From contig CAZNEI010000006.1 in assembly GCA_964572045.1 (NCBI GenBank), positions 20,052 through 84,051 of the forward strand: a DNA stretch of 64,000 nucleotides, read 5' to 3'. A model generated the notes under the pieces. It was not told the origin of the DNA. It did not search any database and worked only from the letters and a program-made list of their open reading frames with translations. Position numbers and translations under genes: made by a program. Shown here one piece after another: positions 26,294-36,300 of this stretch (positions are counted from its first letter, which is position 1; every line of letters starts with the position of its first letter). The DNA is from CBDCKR01 sp964572045 (GTDB lineage: Bacteria; Gemmatimonadota; Gemmatimonadetes; Longimicrobiales; Gaopeijiaceae).

Positions 26294-27099
26294 AGGAAGA
26301 ACCCCGCGTCCGAACTCGCGACCCGGAGCGTCAGATAGGACACGACGATCAAGACAAACCCCACTGCGGTGGTGAGGGCGCTCCGACGCTCCTTGAGGCC
26401 GCCCCCCGCTCTCGCTCCAAGGGCCGCCACGAAGACGAACCAGATGAGGACCGCCCAAACGACCTTGGGATTCGCCGGCTCCAGGGAGTTCCGGAAGCTT
26501 ACGGTCCACGCCCATCCCAGAGCCAAAGCGATGGTGAAGACCGCGAAGCCCGTGACTAGGCCAAAGCGGACCAAGCGGTCCAGCCTCGCAAGCGGTGGGG
26601 TGAACTGAAAAAGCCGGCCCAGTCGCTTGGCGTTGAGCTCGTGGAGCTGGACGAGGTAGAGGAGACCGGCAGCGAACGCGAGGGCCAGCCCGCAGAGCCC
26701 GCCGAAGGCGAGAGTTACGTGGAAGGCGAACCACGCTCCCTGGAAGTCCAAGACCTGGGCCACGGGCTCGAAGCCGAGGTAGATCGCAACCCCTTCGAGA
26801 ACGATGACGCCGGGCATGATCACAATCCCCACCCTTCGCACCTCGCCGAGGCCGATCGTGGCCACGGTGCCGACTCCCAGCAGGAAAGCCAGCGTGGAGA
26901 GCGAGGGGGCCAGGCCCACGAGCGGCAGCTGCCCGTACCTAGTTGTGTACACGACAAGCGCGACTGCGTGCGCCAAGACTCCTACGGCGGTTACGCCGAA
27001 CGCGATATGGGGCACCCGGCCCCGTCCCCCCGTCAAGAGGGACCGAAACCACAGGATCAGAGATCCGACGTAAAGAAGAAGGGCAGCTACGTGTGTCAA
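26290..27099 (-). CDS. CcsA/HemX-type cytochrome c assembly membrane protein
   Basis: This 269-residue integral membrane protein has about eight helices. It carries the CcsA-like region FHVTLAFGGLCGLALAF with a conserved histidine, and the tryptophan-containing segment LGWAWTVSFRN near the sixth helix. Members sit beside hemA in many bacteria and are annotated as HemX or as heme-handling parts of cytochrome c biogenesis system II. The start must be TTG at 27099, because an in-frame stop lies 33 nt upstream and no other start codon intervenes. Whether it acts in heme export or in regulating HemA is not shown. Confidence 0.85.
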   Translation of the reverse strand: MTHVAALLLYVGSLILWFRSLLTGGRGRVPHIAFGVTAVGVLAHAVALVVYTTRYGQLPLVGLAPSLSTLAFLLGVGTVATIGLGEVRRVGIVIMPGVIVLEGVAIYLGFEPVAQVLDFQGAWFAFHVTLAFGGLCGLALAFAAGLLYLVQLHELNAKRLGRLFQFTPPLARLDRLVRFGLVTGFAVFTIALALGWAWTVSFRNSLEPANPKVVWAVLIWFVFVAALGARAGGGLKERRSALTTAVGFVLIVVSYLTLRVASSDAGFFL

Positions 27100-27201
27100 C
27101 GGGCCGCGTTGAAGTGATGGTGTGGTTCCCTACCTCATCGTGCGATCCAAGTGTATCTCTATCCGGGCCCGGAACACAGGCCCTTTGGGGAATCAGTCGT
27201 G

Positions 27202-27687
27202 TCAGCCCTCGCCGGCTCCATCCTCTCCGAGCGTGACCTTGAGTACCAGAGCGTCCTCCTGAGGGTGCTCGTAGTGCCGCTTTCGGACCCCGACCTTCTC
27301 GAAACCGCACCCACGGTAGAGCCGGAGGGCTCCCTGGTTTGACTCGCGTGCTTCGAGGTACAGATTCCGCACGCCGGCCCTTTCCGCCACGCCAAGCATC
27401 CATACAAGAAGGGCCGACCCGATACCTTGGCCCCTGAGGTCTTCTCGCACGACGATACTGGCTAGCTCCCCGTCCTTCAGGATGCGCCAAAGGATGGCAT
27501 AGCCGGCCACTTCGCCACCGAGGTCCGCCACCCAGAGCTCCGCGTCCGACCGCCCGAGCAGCGATCGGAAGGTGTCTTCTCGCCAGGGGCTGCTGAAGGT
27601 GGACGCGTCCGTGCGGGCTACAGTGGCGACATCGCGCTCCCTCATGCGCCGCATCGTCGGACGGGAGGCACCGTGAAGCCTACTCAC
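27202..27687 (-). CDS. rimI: Ribosomal-protein-alanine N-acetyltransferase RimI
   Basis: RimI acetylates the N-terminal alanine of S18 in E. coli. The 161-residue GNAT protein has the acetyl-CoA loop VREDLRGQGIGSALL near residues 85-99 and the C-terminal pattern LYRGCGFEKVGVRKRHY typical of RimI. The GTG start (27687) overlaps the tsaB stop as GTGA. Association with tsaB and tsaE is widespread and reflects the shared YgjD/TsaD neighbourhood. Confidence 0.93.
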   Translation of the reverse strand: MSRLHGASRPTMRRMRERDVATVARTDASTFSSPWREDTFRSLLGRSDAELWVADLGGEVAGYAILWRILKDGELASIVVREDLRGQGIGSALLVWMLGVAERAGVRNLYLEARESNQGALRLYRGCGFEKVGVRKRHYEHPQEDALVLKVTLGEDGAGEG

Positions 27688-28448
27688 GCTGATCCACCGT
27701 GGACGCGCTCCGCTGAGGACGGGCGCAGATACTGGGGGGTCCAGCGGCCCACGTCGCCGACGGGAGCTCGCTCGGACCGACTGCCCATCACGGCCAGGAG
27801 ACCACCGGCAGTCGGCATGCCCAGCGGTGGAGGAAGAACCGTGAAGCCGGCTCTGCGGATCTCGTAGGCGTGCCGGTCGGCGCCGTCCCCACAGAAGAGC
27901 GTAAGGGGGCGGAGGATCCCGGAGAGCACCTCCCGGATCGTGGTGCAGTGGGGAGGTACCAGCTCTTGGAGTCCCTCGTCTTTGGCATGGTAGCACGCCG
28001 CGTACACCCGGTCGCCCCGGGCGTCGAAGAGTACGTAGCGGGGCCACGTGAGCTCGTCGGCGGCAAGCTGGACGCGCGGTCCGTCAGAGAGCGAAACGCA
28101 AGGTGCGCCCACGGCCGCAGCCCCTGCTTCCAAGGACGAAACGGCCCAGAGAGGTATGTCGAGAGCTCCCGCCAGCCCCTTCGCGGTGGCCGCCGCGACA
28201 CGGACTCCGGTGAAGGAGCCGGGACCCGCCCCGACGACCACGCCGGAGAGCTCGTCGAGGCCCACACGCCCCTCTTCGAGGACTCCGTGGATAGCCGGAA
28301 CCAGATCGGAGGAGTGCGCGCCCTGCTTTCTCAGCGAGCGCCGGGCCAGAATGGCCGTGCCTGCACTCACGGCCACGGACCCGAGGGGCGTAGACGTGTC
28401 GAAAGCCAGGAGAAGCCCTCCGGGCGATGCGGCATCTCCGTCGCTCAT
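27684..28448 (-). CDS. tsaB: tRNA threonylcarbamoyladenosine protein TsaB
   Basis: TsaB is the partner of TsaD in making t6A on ANN-decoding tRNAs. The 254-residue product begins, after a short leader, with the ASKHA motif LLAFDTSTPLGSVAV. The VGAGPGSFTGVRVAAATAKGL loop near residues 74-94 is the most characteristic TsaB segment. The start at 28448 overlaps the tsaE stop (ATGA); upstream frame extension is rejected. The tsaD gene, the catalytic partner, is not in the window. Confidence 0.95.
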   Translation of the reverse strand: MSDGDAASPGGLLLAFDTSTPLGSVAVSAGTAILARRSLRKQGAHSSDLVPAIHGVLEEGRVGLDELSGVVVGAGPGSFTGVRVAAATAKGLAGALDIPLWAVSSLEAGAAAVGAPCVSLSDGPRVQLAADELTWPRYVLFDARGDRVYAACYHAKDEGLQELVPPHCTTIREVLSGILRPLTLFCGDGADRHAYEIRRAGFTVLPPPLGMPTAGGLLAVMGSRSERAPVGDVGRWTPQYLRPSSAERVHGGSA

Positions 28449-28906
28449 AGGCTCAACGACACCGGCGATCCGGGCAGGTGAGGCGGCTGGCCGACGCGAC
28501 TGACCCTCACCCTCCGCCTTCCCTCGTCTCCGTCCACCGGGGCTAGCTCGATCTCCCAACGGTCGGGAGGCATCAGTTCCTCCGCCCGCTCAGGCCACTC
28601 AACCAGCACGAATTCATCTGGCGCGCCAAGGTCTTGCCACCCCAGCTCCCAGAGCTCCGCGGGATCTAGAACCCGGTACAGGTCCAAGTGGACGATCTGT
28701 AGCCCTCGGGACGTCGGATACCGGAACATGAGGTTGAAGGTCGGGGACGGAACCGCGCCCACGACTCCGGCCCCTCGGGCGACGGCGCGGGCCAGCACCG
28801 ATTTCCCCGCGCCGAGCGGACCGCGGAGCAACACGAACATCGGAGGGTGCGCGCGGCCTCCAATGACCTCGCCCCATCGCACTAGCTCCGCCTCGCTGAG
28901 GTTCAT
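28445..28906 (-). CDS. tsaE: tRNA threonylcarbamoyladenosine ATPase TsaE
   Basis: TsaE is the P-loop ATPase that resets the TsaB-TsaD complex. The 153-residue product has Walker A GPLGAGKS at residues 29-36, the SPTFNLMFRY region near 54-63 and HLDLYRVLDPAELWELGW near 73-90, which are family hallmarks. A VEWPER motif follows. It overlaps uvrB upstream and tsaB downstream by 4 nt each, forming the uvrB-tsaE-tsaB-rimI unit. Confidence 0.96.
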   Translation of the reverse strand: MNLSEAELVRWGEVIGGRAHPPMFVLLRGPLGAGKSVLARAVARGAGVVGAVPSPTFNLMFRYPTSRGLQIVHLDLYRVLDPAELWELGWQDLGAPDEFVLVEWPERAEELMPPDRWEIELAPVDGDEGRRRVRVSRVGQPPHLPGSPVSLSL

Positions 28907-30891
28907 CTCACTGAGGCCTTGAGGTCGAAGATCTGGTCCCTTAGGAGCGCCGCCCGCTCAAAGTCCATTGCCTCAGCCGCCTCGGCCATCTCCCGCTCCA
29001 AGATCTTGATGTGCTCAGTAGCGTTGACCTCGTCGGTATAGGACGGTCGCGGTGCCGAGGCTCGGACCACGGGCCGCTCGCGTGCGTCCGCCACACGGGT
29101 GACGAACTCAATCTGCTGCACGCTCTTGCGGATCGTCGCGGGAGTGATGCCGTGCGTCTCGTTGTGCGCCATTTGGATCTCGCGGCGACGGTTCGTCTCG
29201 TCGAGGCATGTCTGCATAGAGCGCGTGACGCGGTCGGCGTAGAGAATCGCCTTGCCCCGAACGTTGCGCGCGGCGCGTCCGATCGTCTGGATGAGCGAGC
29301 GGCCGTCGCGCAGAAAACCCTCCTTGTCCGCATCGAGGATCGCCACCAACGATACCTCCGGCAGATCCAATCCCTCTCTCAAGAGGTTGATCCCGACCAG
29401 CACGTCGATCCTCCCCAGACGGAGCTCCCTAAGGATCTGCATCCGCTCGATCGTGTCGACCTCGGAATGCATGTAACGTACACGCACGCCCACGGACTGG
29501 AGGTATTCGGCGAGATCCTCCGCCATCCGCTTTGTGAGCGTGGTCACCAAGACCCTTTCGCCCCTGACCTCCCGCTCCCGGATCTCAGCCAGGAGGTCGT
29601 CGACCTGCCCCTTGACGGGGCGCACCTCGACGTGGGGGTCCACAAGGCCTGTGGGCCGAATAATCTGCTCGACGACGACGCCCCCCGAGCGCTGAAGCTC
29701 CCAGTCTCCGGGAGTGGCGGACACGAAGACGGACTTGTGGATGAGCGAGTCCCACTCGGCGAACGTGAGCGGCCGGTTGTCCAGCGCGCTCGGCAACCGG
29801 AACCCGTGTTCCACCAGCGTCTCCTTGCGGGAGCGGTCGCCGCGGTGCATCCCATGGATCTGCGGAATGGAAGCGTGGGACTCGTCGACGATCAGGAGGA
29901 AGTCCTCGGGAAAGTAGTCCAAGAGGCACGCAGGTCGTTCTCCGGTCTTACGGCCGCTCGTGTAGAGGGAGTAGTTCTCGATGCCAGGGCAACTCCCGAT
30001 TTCGAGCATCATCTCCAAGTCGAAGTTCGTGCGGCTCTCAATCCTCTGAGCTTCGAGCAGGCGCCTCTCCGTCTCAAAGTGCGCCACCTGCTGCTTCATC
30101 TCTTCGAGGATCAGGGGTGCCATACGCTCGACGACCTCCCGGCGGGTTACGTAGTGGCTTGCGGGGTAAATGGACGTACGTTCCATGGGGGTTACCGTCT
30201 CACCGGTGAGCGGATCGAACCGGGTGATCCGCTCCACCTCGTCTCCCCAGAGTTCGACCCGCACCGCCTGTTCCTCGTAGGCTGGGAAGATCTCAACGGT
30301 GTCGCCCCGCACGCGGAATGTGCCCCGCGCGAACTCGTAGTCGTTCCGACGATACTGCGTGTCGACCAGGCCTTTCAGGATATCCCTGCGGCCGATCTCC
30401 TGGCCGACGTGCAGGTGGAGCATTAGAGACCGGTAGTCAAAGGGATTCCCCAGGCCATAGATGCAGGAGACCGACGCGACCACGATGACGTCTTCTCTTT
30501 CCATGAGCGAAGACGTCGCGCGCAAACGCAAACGTTCGATGTCCTCGTTGATGGTGGCGTCTTTTTCGATGTAGGTGTCGGTGGCCGGGACGTACGCCTC
30601 GGGCTGGTAGTAGTCGTAGTAGGAGATGAAGTACTCGACCGCGTTGCGCGGAAAGAGCGCCTTGAGTTCGCCGTAGAGTTGAGCCGCGAGCGTCTTGTTG
30701 TGCGATGTGATCAGAGTCGGTCGCCCGTACTCGGCGATCACGTGTGCGATCGTGAACGTCTTCCCCGTGCCGGTCGCACCCAGGAGAGTCTGGTAGCGTT
30801 CACCCCGGACAAGCCCCCCGACGAGCTCGGCGATCGCCTTGGGCTGATCCCCCCGGGGCTCATAGGGGCCCTGAATCTGGAATGCCGGCAT
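28903..30891 (-). CDS. uvrB: Excinuclease ABC subunit B
   Basis: UvrB verifies damaged DNA in nucleotide excision repair. The 662-residue product has Walker A GATGTGKT at residues 38-45 and the beta-hairpin region with YYDYYQPEAYVP. Helicase motifs include DESHASIPQ and the motif VI segment QTIGRAARN. A C-terminal UVR motif, LEREMAEAAEAMDFERAALLRDQI, binds UvrC. Length is standard (about 660-670). The stop overlaps tsaE. uvrA and uvrC are not in the window. Confidence 0.98.
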   Translation of the reverse strand: MPAFQIQGPYEPRGDQPKAIAELVGGLVRGERYQTLLGATGTGKTFTIAHVIAEYGRPTLITSHNKTLAAQLYGELKALFPRNAVEYFISYYDYYQPEAYVPATDTYIEKDATINEDIERLRLRATSSLMEREDVIVVASVSCIYGLGNPFDYRSLMLHLHVGQEIGRRDILKGLVDTQYRRNDYEFARGTFRVRGDTVEIFPAYEEQAVRVELWGDEVERITRFDPLTGETVTPMERTSIYPASHYVTRREVVERMAPLILEEMKQQVAHFETERRLLEAQRIESRTNFDLEMMLEIGSCPGIENYSLYTSGRKTGERPACLLDYFPEDFLLIVDESHASIPQIHGMHRGDRSRKETLVEHGFRLPSALDNRPLTFAEWDSLIHKSVFVSATPGDWELQRSGGVVVEQIIRPTGLVDPHVEVRPVKGQVDDLLAEIREREVRGERVLVTTLTKRMAEDLAEYLQSVGVRVRYMHSEVDTIERMQILRELRLGRIDVLVGINLLREGLDLPEVSLVAILDADKEGFLRDGRSLIQTIGRAARNVRGKAILYADRVTRSMQTCLDETNRRREIQMAHNETHGITPATIRKSVQQIEFVTRVADARERPVVRASAPRPSYTDEVNATEHIKILEREMAEAAEAMDFERAALLRDQIFDLKASVR

Positions 30892-30969
30892 CGATGCGCT
30901 GTCTGTGGTGCCTCACGTCGTATGGCGGCGGATCACGGACCACGATCCTGCCGGAGAGGTCTCGGTGGC

Positions 30970-33204
30970 TCAGTCTGGAGGCCGGACCCCCTGCGCCTTG
31001 CTAGCGGAGATCAAACTCCCGGAGGGTTCGCGCCGCCTTACCTCCAGCACGCCCCTCACACGGCGGATCGACTTCATGACCCGGTTCAGGTGGCCTAGAT
31101 CTCGGACCTCCACGGAGAACTGGCCGATCATCCCCCTTTCCAACCCCCGCATGTCGGCGTGGGCGATATCCGTGCCGGTGTCCGTGATCGCCTTGGCCAC
31201 ATCGGAGAGGAGCCCGCGCCGATCGGTTCCCTCCATGTAGAGCTTTACGAAGAATCGATCCCGCTTCTCGGCGCTCCATTCGATCTCGACGCGTCGGTCC
31301 TTGGAGAGGTTCAGAACATTCGGGCAGTCCACGCAGTGGATCGAGACGCCCCGGCCTCTCGTGATGTATCCGATCACTTTGTCGCCGGGAACCGGCTGAC
31401 AGCACTGAGAGTAGCGGATCATCAGGTTGTCCATTCCCTGGAGTCGAACCCCCCGGTTCGATCGGCGGATGCGATCGGCGAGGCGCTCAAGTGCACTCGG
31501 GGAGCGCTGGACGACCTCGTGGGGATCCTCGTCGGGATAGAGGGCCCGGATGACCGCTGTGGGGCCCACGTCGCCGCGTCCGAGCGCAGCGAGGACGTAG
31601 TCGAAATTGGGGTAGCCAAGAGTCTTCGCCGCTTCACTCATCTTCGCCTGGGTCGGCTTCTCGCGCCGGGCTCTTCTCGCCTCACGCTCGAAAAAGTCCC
31701 TTCCGAGCCTGAGGGCGGACTCGTGCTCCTCCCTGCGGATCCATCGCCGAATGCGGCCGCGAGCCCTTGATGTCTTCACGAACGCAAGCCAGTCGCGGTT
31801 CGGACGCTGCCGCGGATCCGTGATGACCTCCACCGTATCGCCATTCCTCAGTTCGCGGGAGAGAGGCGCGATTCGACCGTTCACCCGGGCTCCCGCGCAC
31901 CGGTGGCCGACTTCGGTGTGCACCGAGTAGGCAAAGTCGATCGGAGTGGCGCCTTGCGGAAGCGGCTTGACGTCTCCCTTGGGCGTGAAGACGAAGACCT
32001 CACCCTGGAAGAGGTCCATGCGAAGGAATTCCATGAATTCCTCCGGTTCGCTGGTGTCCTTCTGCCACTCCAGCACCTGTCGGAACCATGTGAGCGCCTC
32101 ATCGACTTCGTCGGGCTCGTGCCCCTGCCCCGGGGCGGTGAGCCCCTCCTTGTAGCGCCAGTGCGCCGCAATGCCGTATTCAGCTGTGCGGTGCATTTCC
32201 TCGCTACGTATCTGAATCTCGTATCTGCGTCCGCCGGGCCCGACCACAGTCGTGTGGAGCGACCGGTACATGTTGGACTTCGGGGTTGCGATGAAGTCGT
32301 GGAAGCGGTCCTGGACGGGGGTCCACCGGCTGTGGATGACGCCGAGGGCCGCGTAGCAGTTCTGCACGCCATCGGTGATCACGCGCATCGCCATGAGGTC
32401 GTAGATGTCCTCGTAGTGCACCCCGCGGTTGACCATCTTGCGGTATATCGACCAGAGGTGCTTGGGGCGCCCCGTGACCTCGGCAGGCACCTCGGCCTCC
32501 GCCAGAGCTTCGTCGAGGGGCCGCTTCATCTCCAGAATCTGCCGCTCCCGCTCCCTTCGGCGCTGCCGGATCTTCTTGACGAGCTCTTCGTACGCCTCGG
32601 GCTCCAGGTATTTGAAGGCCAGGTCCTCGAGCTCCCACCTGATGGCAGCCATGCCCAGACGGTGCGCCAGCGGTGCGTAGATCTCGCGGGTCTCAAGCGC
32701 GATACGGCGTTGCTTCCCCGGCGTGAGGGCGTCGAGTGTCCGCATGTTGTGAAGGCGGTCCGCCAGCTTGACCAGGATCACGCGAGCATCGCGCGCCATC
32801 GAAAGGAGGAGTTTGCGGTAGTTCTCGACCTGCTGTTCGGTGTGCGAACGGAACTCCACGCGGCCGATCTTGGTGACACCGTCCACGATCGTCGCCACGC
32901 TGCCGCCGAACCGTTTCTCGATGTCGGCCAGGGAAACGGTCGTGTCCTCCACCACGTCGTGCACCAGCCCGGATACGATGGAGTCCGTGTCGAGCCCCAA
33001 GAGGGCCAGGGCGGTGGCTACCTCGACGGCGTGGCTGATGAAGGCATCCCCAGACGCCCGTCTCTGGCCCAGATGGGCCTCTCGGGCGACTCGAAACGCG
33101 TCCTGCACGGCATCGACGTTCAGTCGATCGGCGTACGACTCCATGGCCCGGGCCAAGGGGCGGGGCAGGCCTCGAATCGTGCGAGTAACCGCAGCTGTGG
33201 ACAT
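30970..33204 (-). CDS. rel: RelA/SpoT-family (p)ppGpp synthetase/hydrolase
   Basis: The protein makes and breaks the stringent-response alarmone. The 744-residue product has an intact HD hydrolase domain (H58, and the H82-D83 with E86-D87 of HDVVEDT). Next is a synthetase domain with GRPKHLWSIYRKM, DFIATPKSNMYRSLHTT and the AEYGIAAHWRYKEG signature. A TGS domain (FTPKGDVKPLPQGATPIDFA) and a C-terminal ACT domain follow. Retained HD residues suggest a bifunctional Rel rather than a synthetase-only RelA. No second relA/spoT is seen here. secA lies 163 bp upstream. Confidence 0.95.
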   Translation of the reverse strand: MSTAAVTRTIRGLPRPLARAMESYADRLNVDAVQDAFRVAREAHLGQRRASGDAFISHAVEVATALALLGLDTDSIVSGLVHDVVEDTTVSLADIEKRFGGSVATIVDGVTKIGRVEFRSHTEQQVENYRKLLLSMARDARVILVKLADRLHNMRTLDALTPGKQRRIALETREIYAPLAHRLGMAAIRWELEDLAFKYLEPEAYEELVKKIRQRRRERERQILEMKRPLDEALAEAEVPAEVTGRPKHLWSIYRKMVNRGVHYEDIYDLMAMRVITDGVQNCYAALGVIHSRWTPVQDRFHDFIATPKSNMYRSLHTTVVGPGGRRYEIQIRSEEMHRTAEYGIAAHWRYKEGLTAPGQGHEPDEVDEALTWFRQVLEWQKDTSEPEEFMEFLRMDLFQGEVFVFTPKGDVKPLPQGATPIDFAYSVHTEVGHRCAGARVNGRIAPLSRELRNGDTVEVITDPRQRPNRDWLAFVKTSRARGRIRRWIRREEHESALRLGRDFFEREARRARREKPTQAKMSEAAKTLGYPNFDYVLAALGRGDVGPTAVIRALYPDEDPHEVVQRSPSALERLADRIRRSNRGVRLQGMDNLMIRYSQCCQPVPGDKVIGYITRGRGVSIHCVDCPNVLNLSKDRRVEIEWSAEKRDRFFVKLYMEGTDRRGLLSDVAKAITDTGTDIAHADMRGLERGMIGQFSVEVRDLGHLNRVMKSIRRVRGVLEVRRREPSGSLISASKAQGVRPPD

Positions 33205-33280
33205 GTCTCAGCTACCCCTTCTTGCACACGACTGTTTCCCGTTTCTCGCCAACCCTCTGCAGTAGAAGGGGTTGCTGTGC

Positions 33281-33310
33281 GGCCTCTCGGGAGCCGTCTG
33301 CAGAGAGGCC
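33281..33310 (-). terminator. 8-bp inverted repeat between secA and rel
   Basis: GGCCTCTC (33281-33288) pairs with GAGAGGCC (33303-33310) around a 14-nt loop, in the 163-bp gap after secA. The stem is perfect and GC-rich but is not followed by a T-run on the minus strand, so it could be a weak or Rho-assisted terminator, or an operator. Placement between two genes is the main support. Confidence 0.35.
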
Positions 33311-33367
33311 GTAGTCGGCGGGCAGGCGCGGGCAGCCTCCCTCAGGCCGACGACGTCGGAGAGACGC

Positions 33368-36300
33368 TCAAAACCGCCCGTGGCACTTCTTGTATTTCTT
33401 GCCGGACCCGCACGGACACCGTTCGTTACGCCCCGGCTCCTTCGTAACCGTCACTGGGGTCCGCGATCGCTCCTCGCCTCGGTTGGTGGTCAGCTGCCTG
33501 TAGTCGCGGGGGGAAGGGACGCCGTCGAGCGGGCCGCTGCGGGCGGCGACGCCCCTGCGGGCGGCGCGGGAAATCCCCAGGTCGTCCACCCGGGTCGCAC
33601 CGCGTCGCACTGCCCGAGACCTCCGCTCCGACTGGGCGGCGCGCGCGACCGTCCCGCCCACTACCTCCGACGGCCCCGAGTACTGGAGTCTCTGCGGCTG
33701 ACGGATACGTTGCTGCGGCTGGCCGATTTGCGCCTTGAAGGTCAGGTTTGAGACCGTGGACCGTAGGTCCGACATGAGGTCCACGAACATCTCGTAGGCC
33801 TCTCTCTTGTATTCGACGAGCGGATCTTTCTGGCCCCATCCGCGGAATCCGATAGATGCTTTCAAATGGTCCAAGTCATAGAGGTGATCCTTCCACTTCC
33901 CGTCGATGATACTGAGCATGATGTAACTCATCACGCCCTCAGCTTGCTCCCCAAAGCCCTCGATCTTTCGGCGGAAGGAGTCGCGCACACCGGTGACCGC
34001 CTTCGAGTGGACCTCCTGACGTGTCCACTCGCGCTCGCCGTCGCCCTCGTCCGGAAGCTCCCTCACCACCGTAAAGTAGTCGAGCATGAGGCGCCTCTTG
34101 AGCCCCGCGAGATCCCAGTCCTCTTCGTGCTCGAATTCCAAATACGTGTCCACCGTCGACTCGACGGCCTGCTCGATCATCTCCCAAATCTCGCCCTTCA
34201 GATCCTCCCCGCCCTCCAACGCGAACAGCCTGCGATCATAGATCACCTCGCGTTGCTGGTTCATCACGTCGTCGTAGTCCAACAGGCGCTTGCGGGCTTC
34301 AAAGTTGTTGGCTTCGACCCGCTTCTGAGCCGTCTCGATCGAGCGTGTAACGAGCGGGTGCGTGATGACCTCGCCCTCTTCGGCGCCGAGCTTGTCCATC
34401 GCGTTTGCGAGCCTGTCTCCCACGAAGAGCCGCATGAGGTCATCTTCAACCGAGATGAAGAACTGGCTCGCACCGGGATCTCCCTGCCGCCCGGAGCGCC
34501 CGCGAAGCTGACGGTCGATCCGCCGCGACTCATGGCGCTCAGATCCCAAGATGTGAAGGCCGCCGACTTCGATTACATAGTCGTCCGGCTTGCCCTCGAA
34601 GTTCAGCTCCCGGGTGGGGTCCACGGGCAGAAGTTCTTCCGGATCGAGTCCACGGGCCCGTGCCCATCCGATCGTGCGGGGATCGACGACGCCGAGCCCG
34701 AGCTTAATGTCGGTTCCCCGGCCCGCCATATTGGTCGCGATCGTCACGGCGCCGGTGCGGCCGGCCTCGGCGACGATCTCGGACTCCCTCTTATGCTGCT
34801 TTGCATTCAGAACGTTGTGTCGGAGGCCCCGTCGCTTGAGCATACGCGACAACGTCTCCGAGATCTCGACGTTGGTTGTGCCCACCAGTACCGGGAGCTC
34901 CATCTTGTTCAGGCGCTCGATCTCGTCCATGAGCGCCTGGTACTTCTCACGCTTTGTGCGGAAAATGAGGTCGTCGCGGTCATCCCGGATGACGGGCCGG
35001 TTCGTCGGGACGACGAAGACGTCAAGGTTGTAGATCTGGTGGAACTCGTTTTCCTCCGTCTCCGCCGTACCCGTCATCCCGGCGAGCTTGTCATACATCC
35101 GGAAGTAGTTCTGGATGGTGATGGTCGCGAGCGTCTGGGTCTCTCCTCTTACTTCCACCCCCTCTTTCGCCTCGACCGCCTGATGGAGCCCGTCGCTCCA
35201 GCGTCGGCCAGCCATCTGACGACCGGTGAACTCGTCAACGATGACGACCGACCCGTCCTCACCGATGATGTACTTTTCGTCCCTTTGGAAGAGCGTGTAC
35301 GCCTTCAGGAGCTGATGGATGACGTGGATTCTCTCGCTCTTCTCGGCGTACTCGCCCTCGAGCCGGGACATCATCTCCCGCCTCGCGTCCACCGAGAGCG
35401 ACTCCTCTTCTTGGATGCCGCCCATCGCCTCGGAGAGGTCGGGCACGACAAACGCCTCGGGATCGCCCGGCGAGAGCTCGTCGAGGCCCGCGTCCGAGAG
35501 GTGGACGTTGTGGCCCTTCTCGTCCATCGCAAACAGGAGCAGCTCATCCACCTCGTAGAGGCGCTTCTCCCGCATGTAGTCGGCCTCGACCTTCAGTACA
35601 AGTTTCTGCACACCGGGGTCGTCCGCGAAGAGCTTGAGGAGCCTCTTGTTGCGCGGCGCGCCCCTCTTGGCGGCCAGCAGCTTCTCACCCGCCTCGAACT
35701 CCTTGCCCTGTCGAAGCTCCCTCTCGGCCTCGGCGATGAGCCCGCCGACAATTCGCGTCTGCTTCTTGTAAAGGCTGTTTACGAGCCTGTTGTACTGCCT
35801 GAAGGGCGCAGAAGTATCGCGGCCCACCGGCCCGGAGATGATCAACGGGGTCCGGGCCTCGTCGATGAGAATCGAGTCCACCTCGTCGATGATCGCGTAC
35901 CAGTGCCTCCGCTGCACCCGTTGCTCCAGAGCGTGAACCATGTTGTCGCGGAGGTAGTCGAAGCCGAATTCGTTGTTGGTCCCGTAGGTGATGTCGGAGG
36001 CATAGGCCGCGGTGCGCTCCGGCGAGTGCGGCTCGTACCTGTCGATGCAGTCGACGGTGAGGCCAAGGTAGCTGTAGACGTAGCCCATCCACTCGGCGTC
36101 CCTCTGGGCCAAGTAGGTGTTTACGGTCACCAAGTGCGCGCCACGCCCTGCAAGGGCGTTCAGATAGAGCGGCATGGTCGCCACGAGAGTCTTCCCCTCG
36201 CCGGTGGCCATCTCCGCCACCCGTCCACGGTGGAGGGCGACGGCACCGATGAGCTGGACGTCGTACGGGATCATATCCCAAACGAGCTTCTGGCCCGTGA

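Noticed and set aside
29011..30426. A 471-codon plus-strand frame opposite uvrB
   Set aside because: It is antisense to an intact uvrB with no domain or ribosome-binding site.
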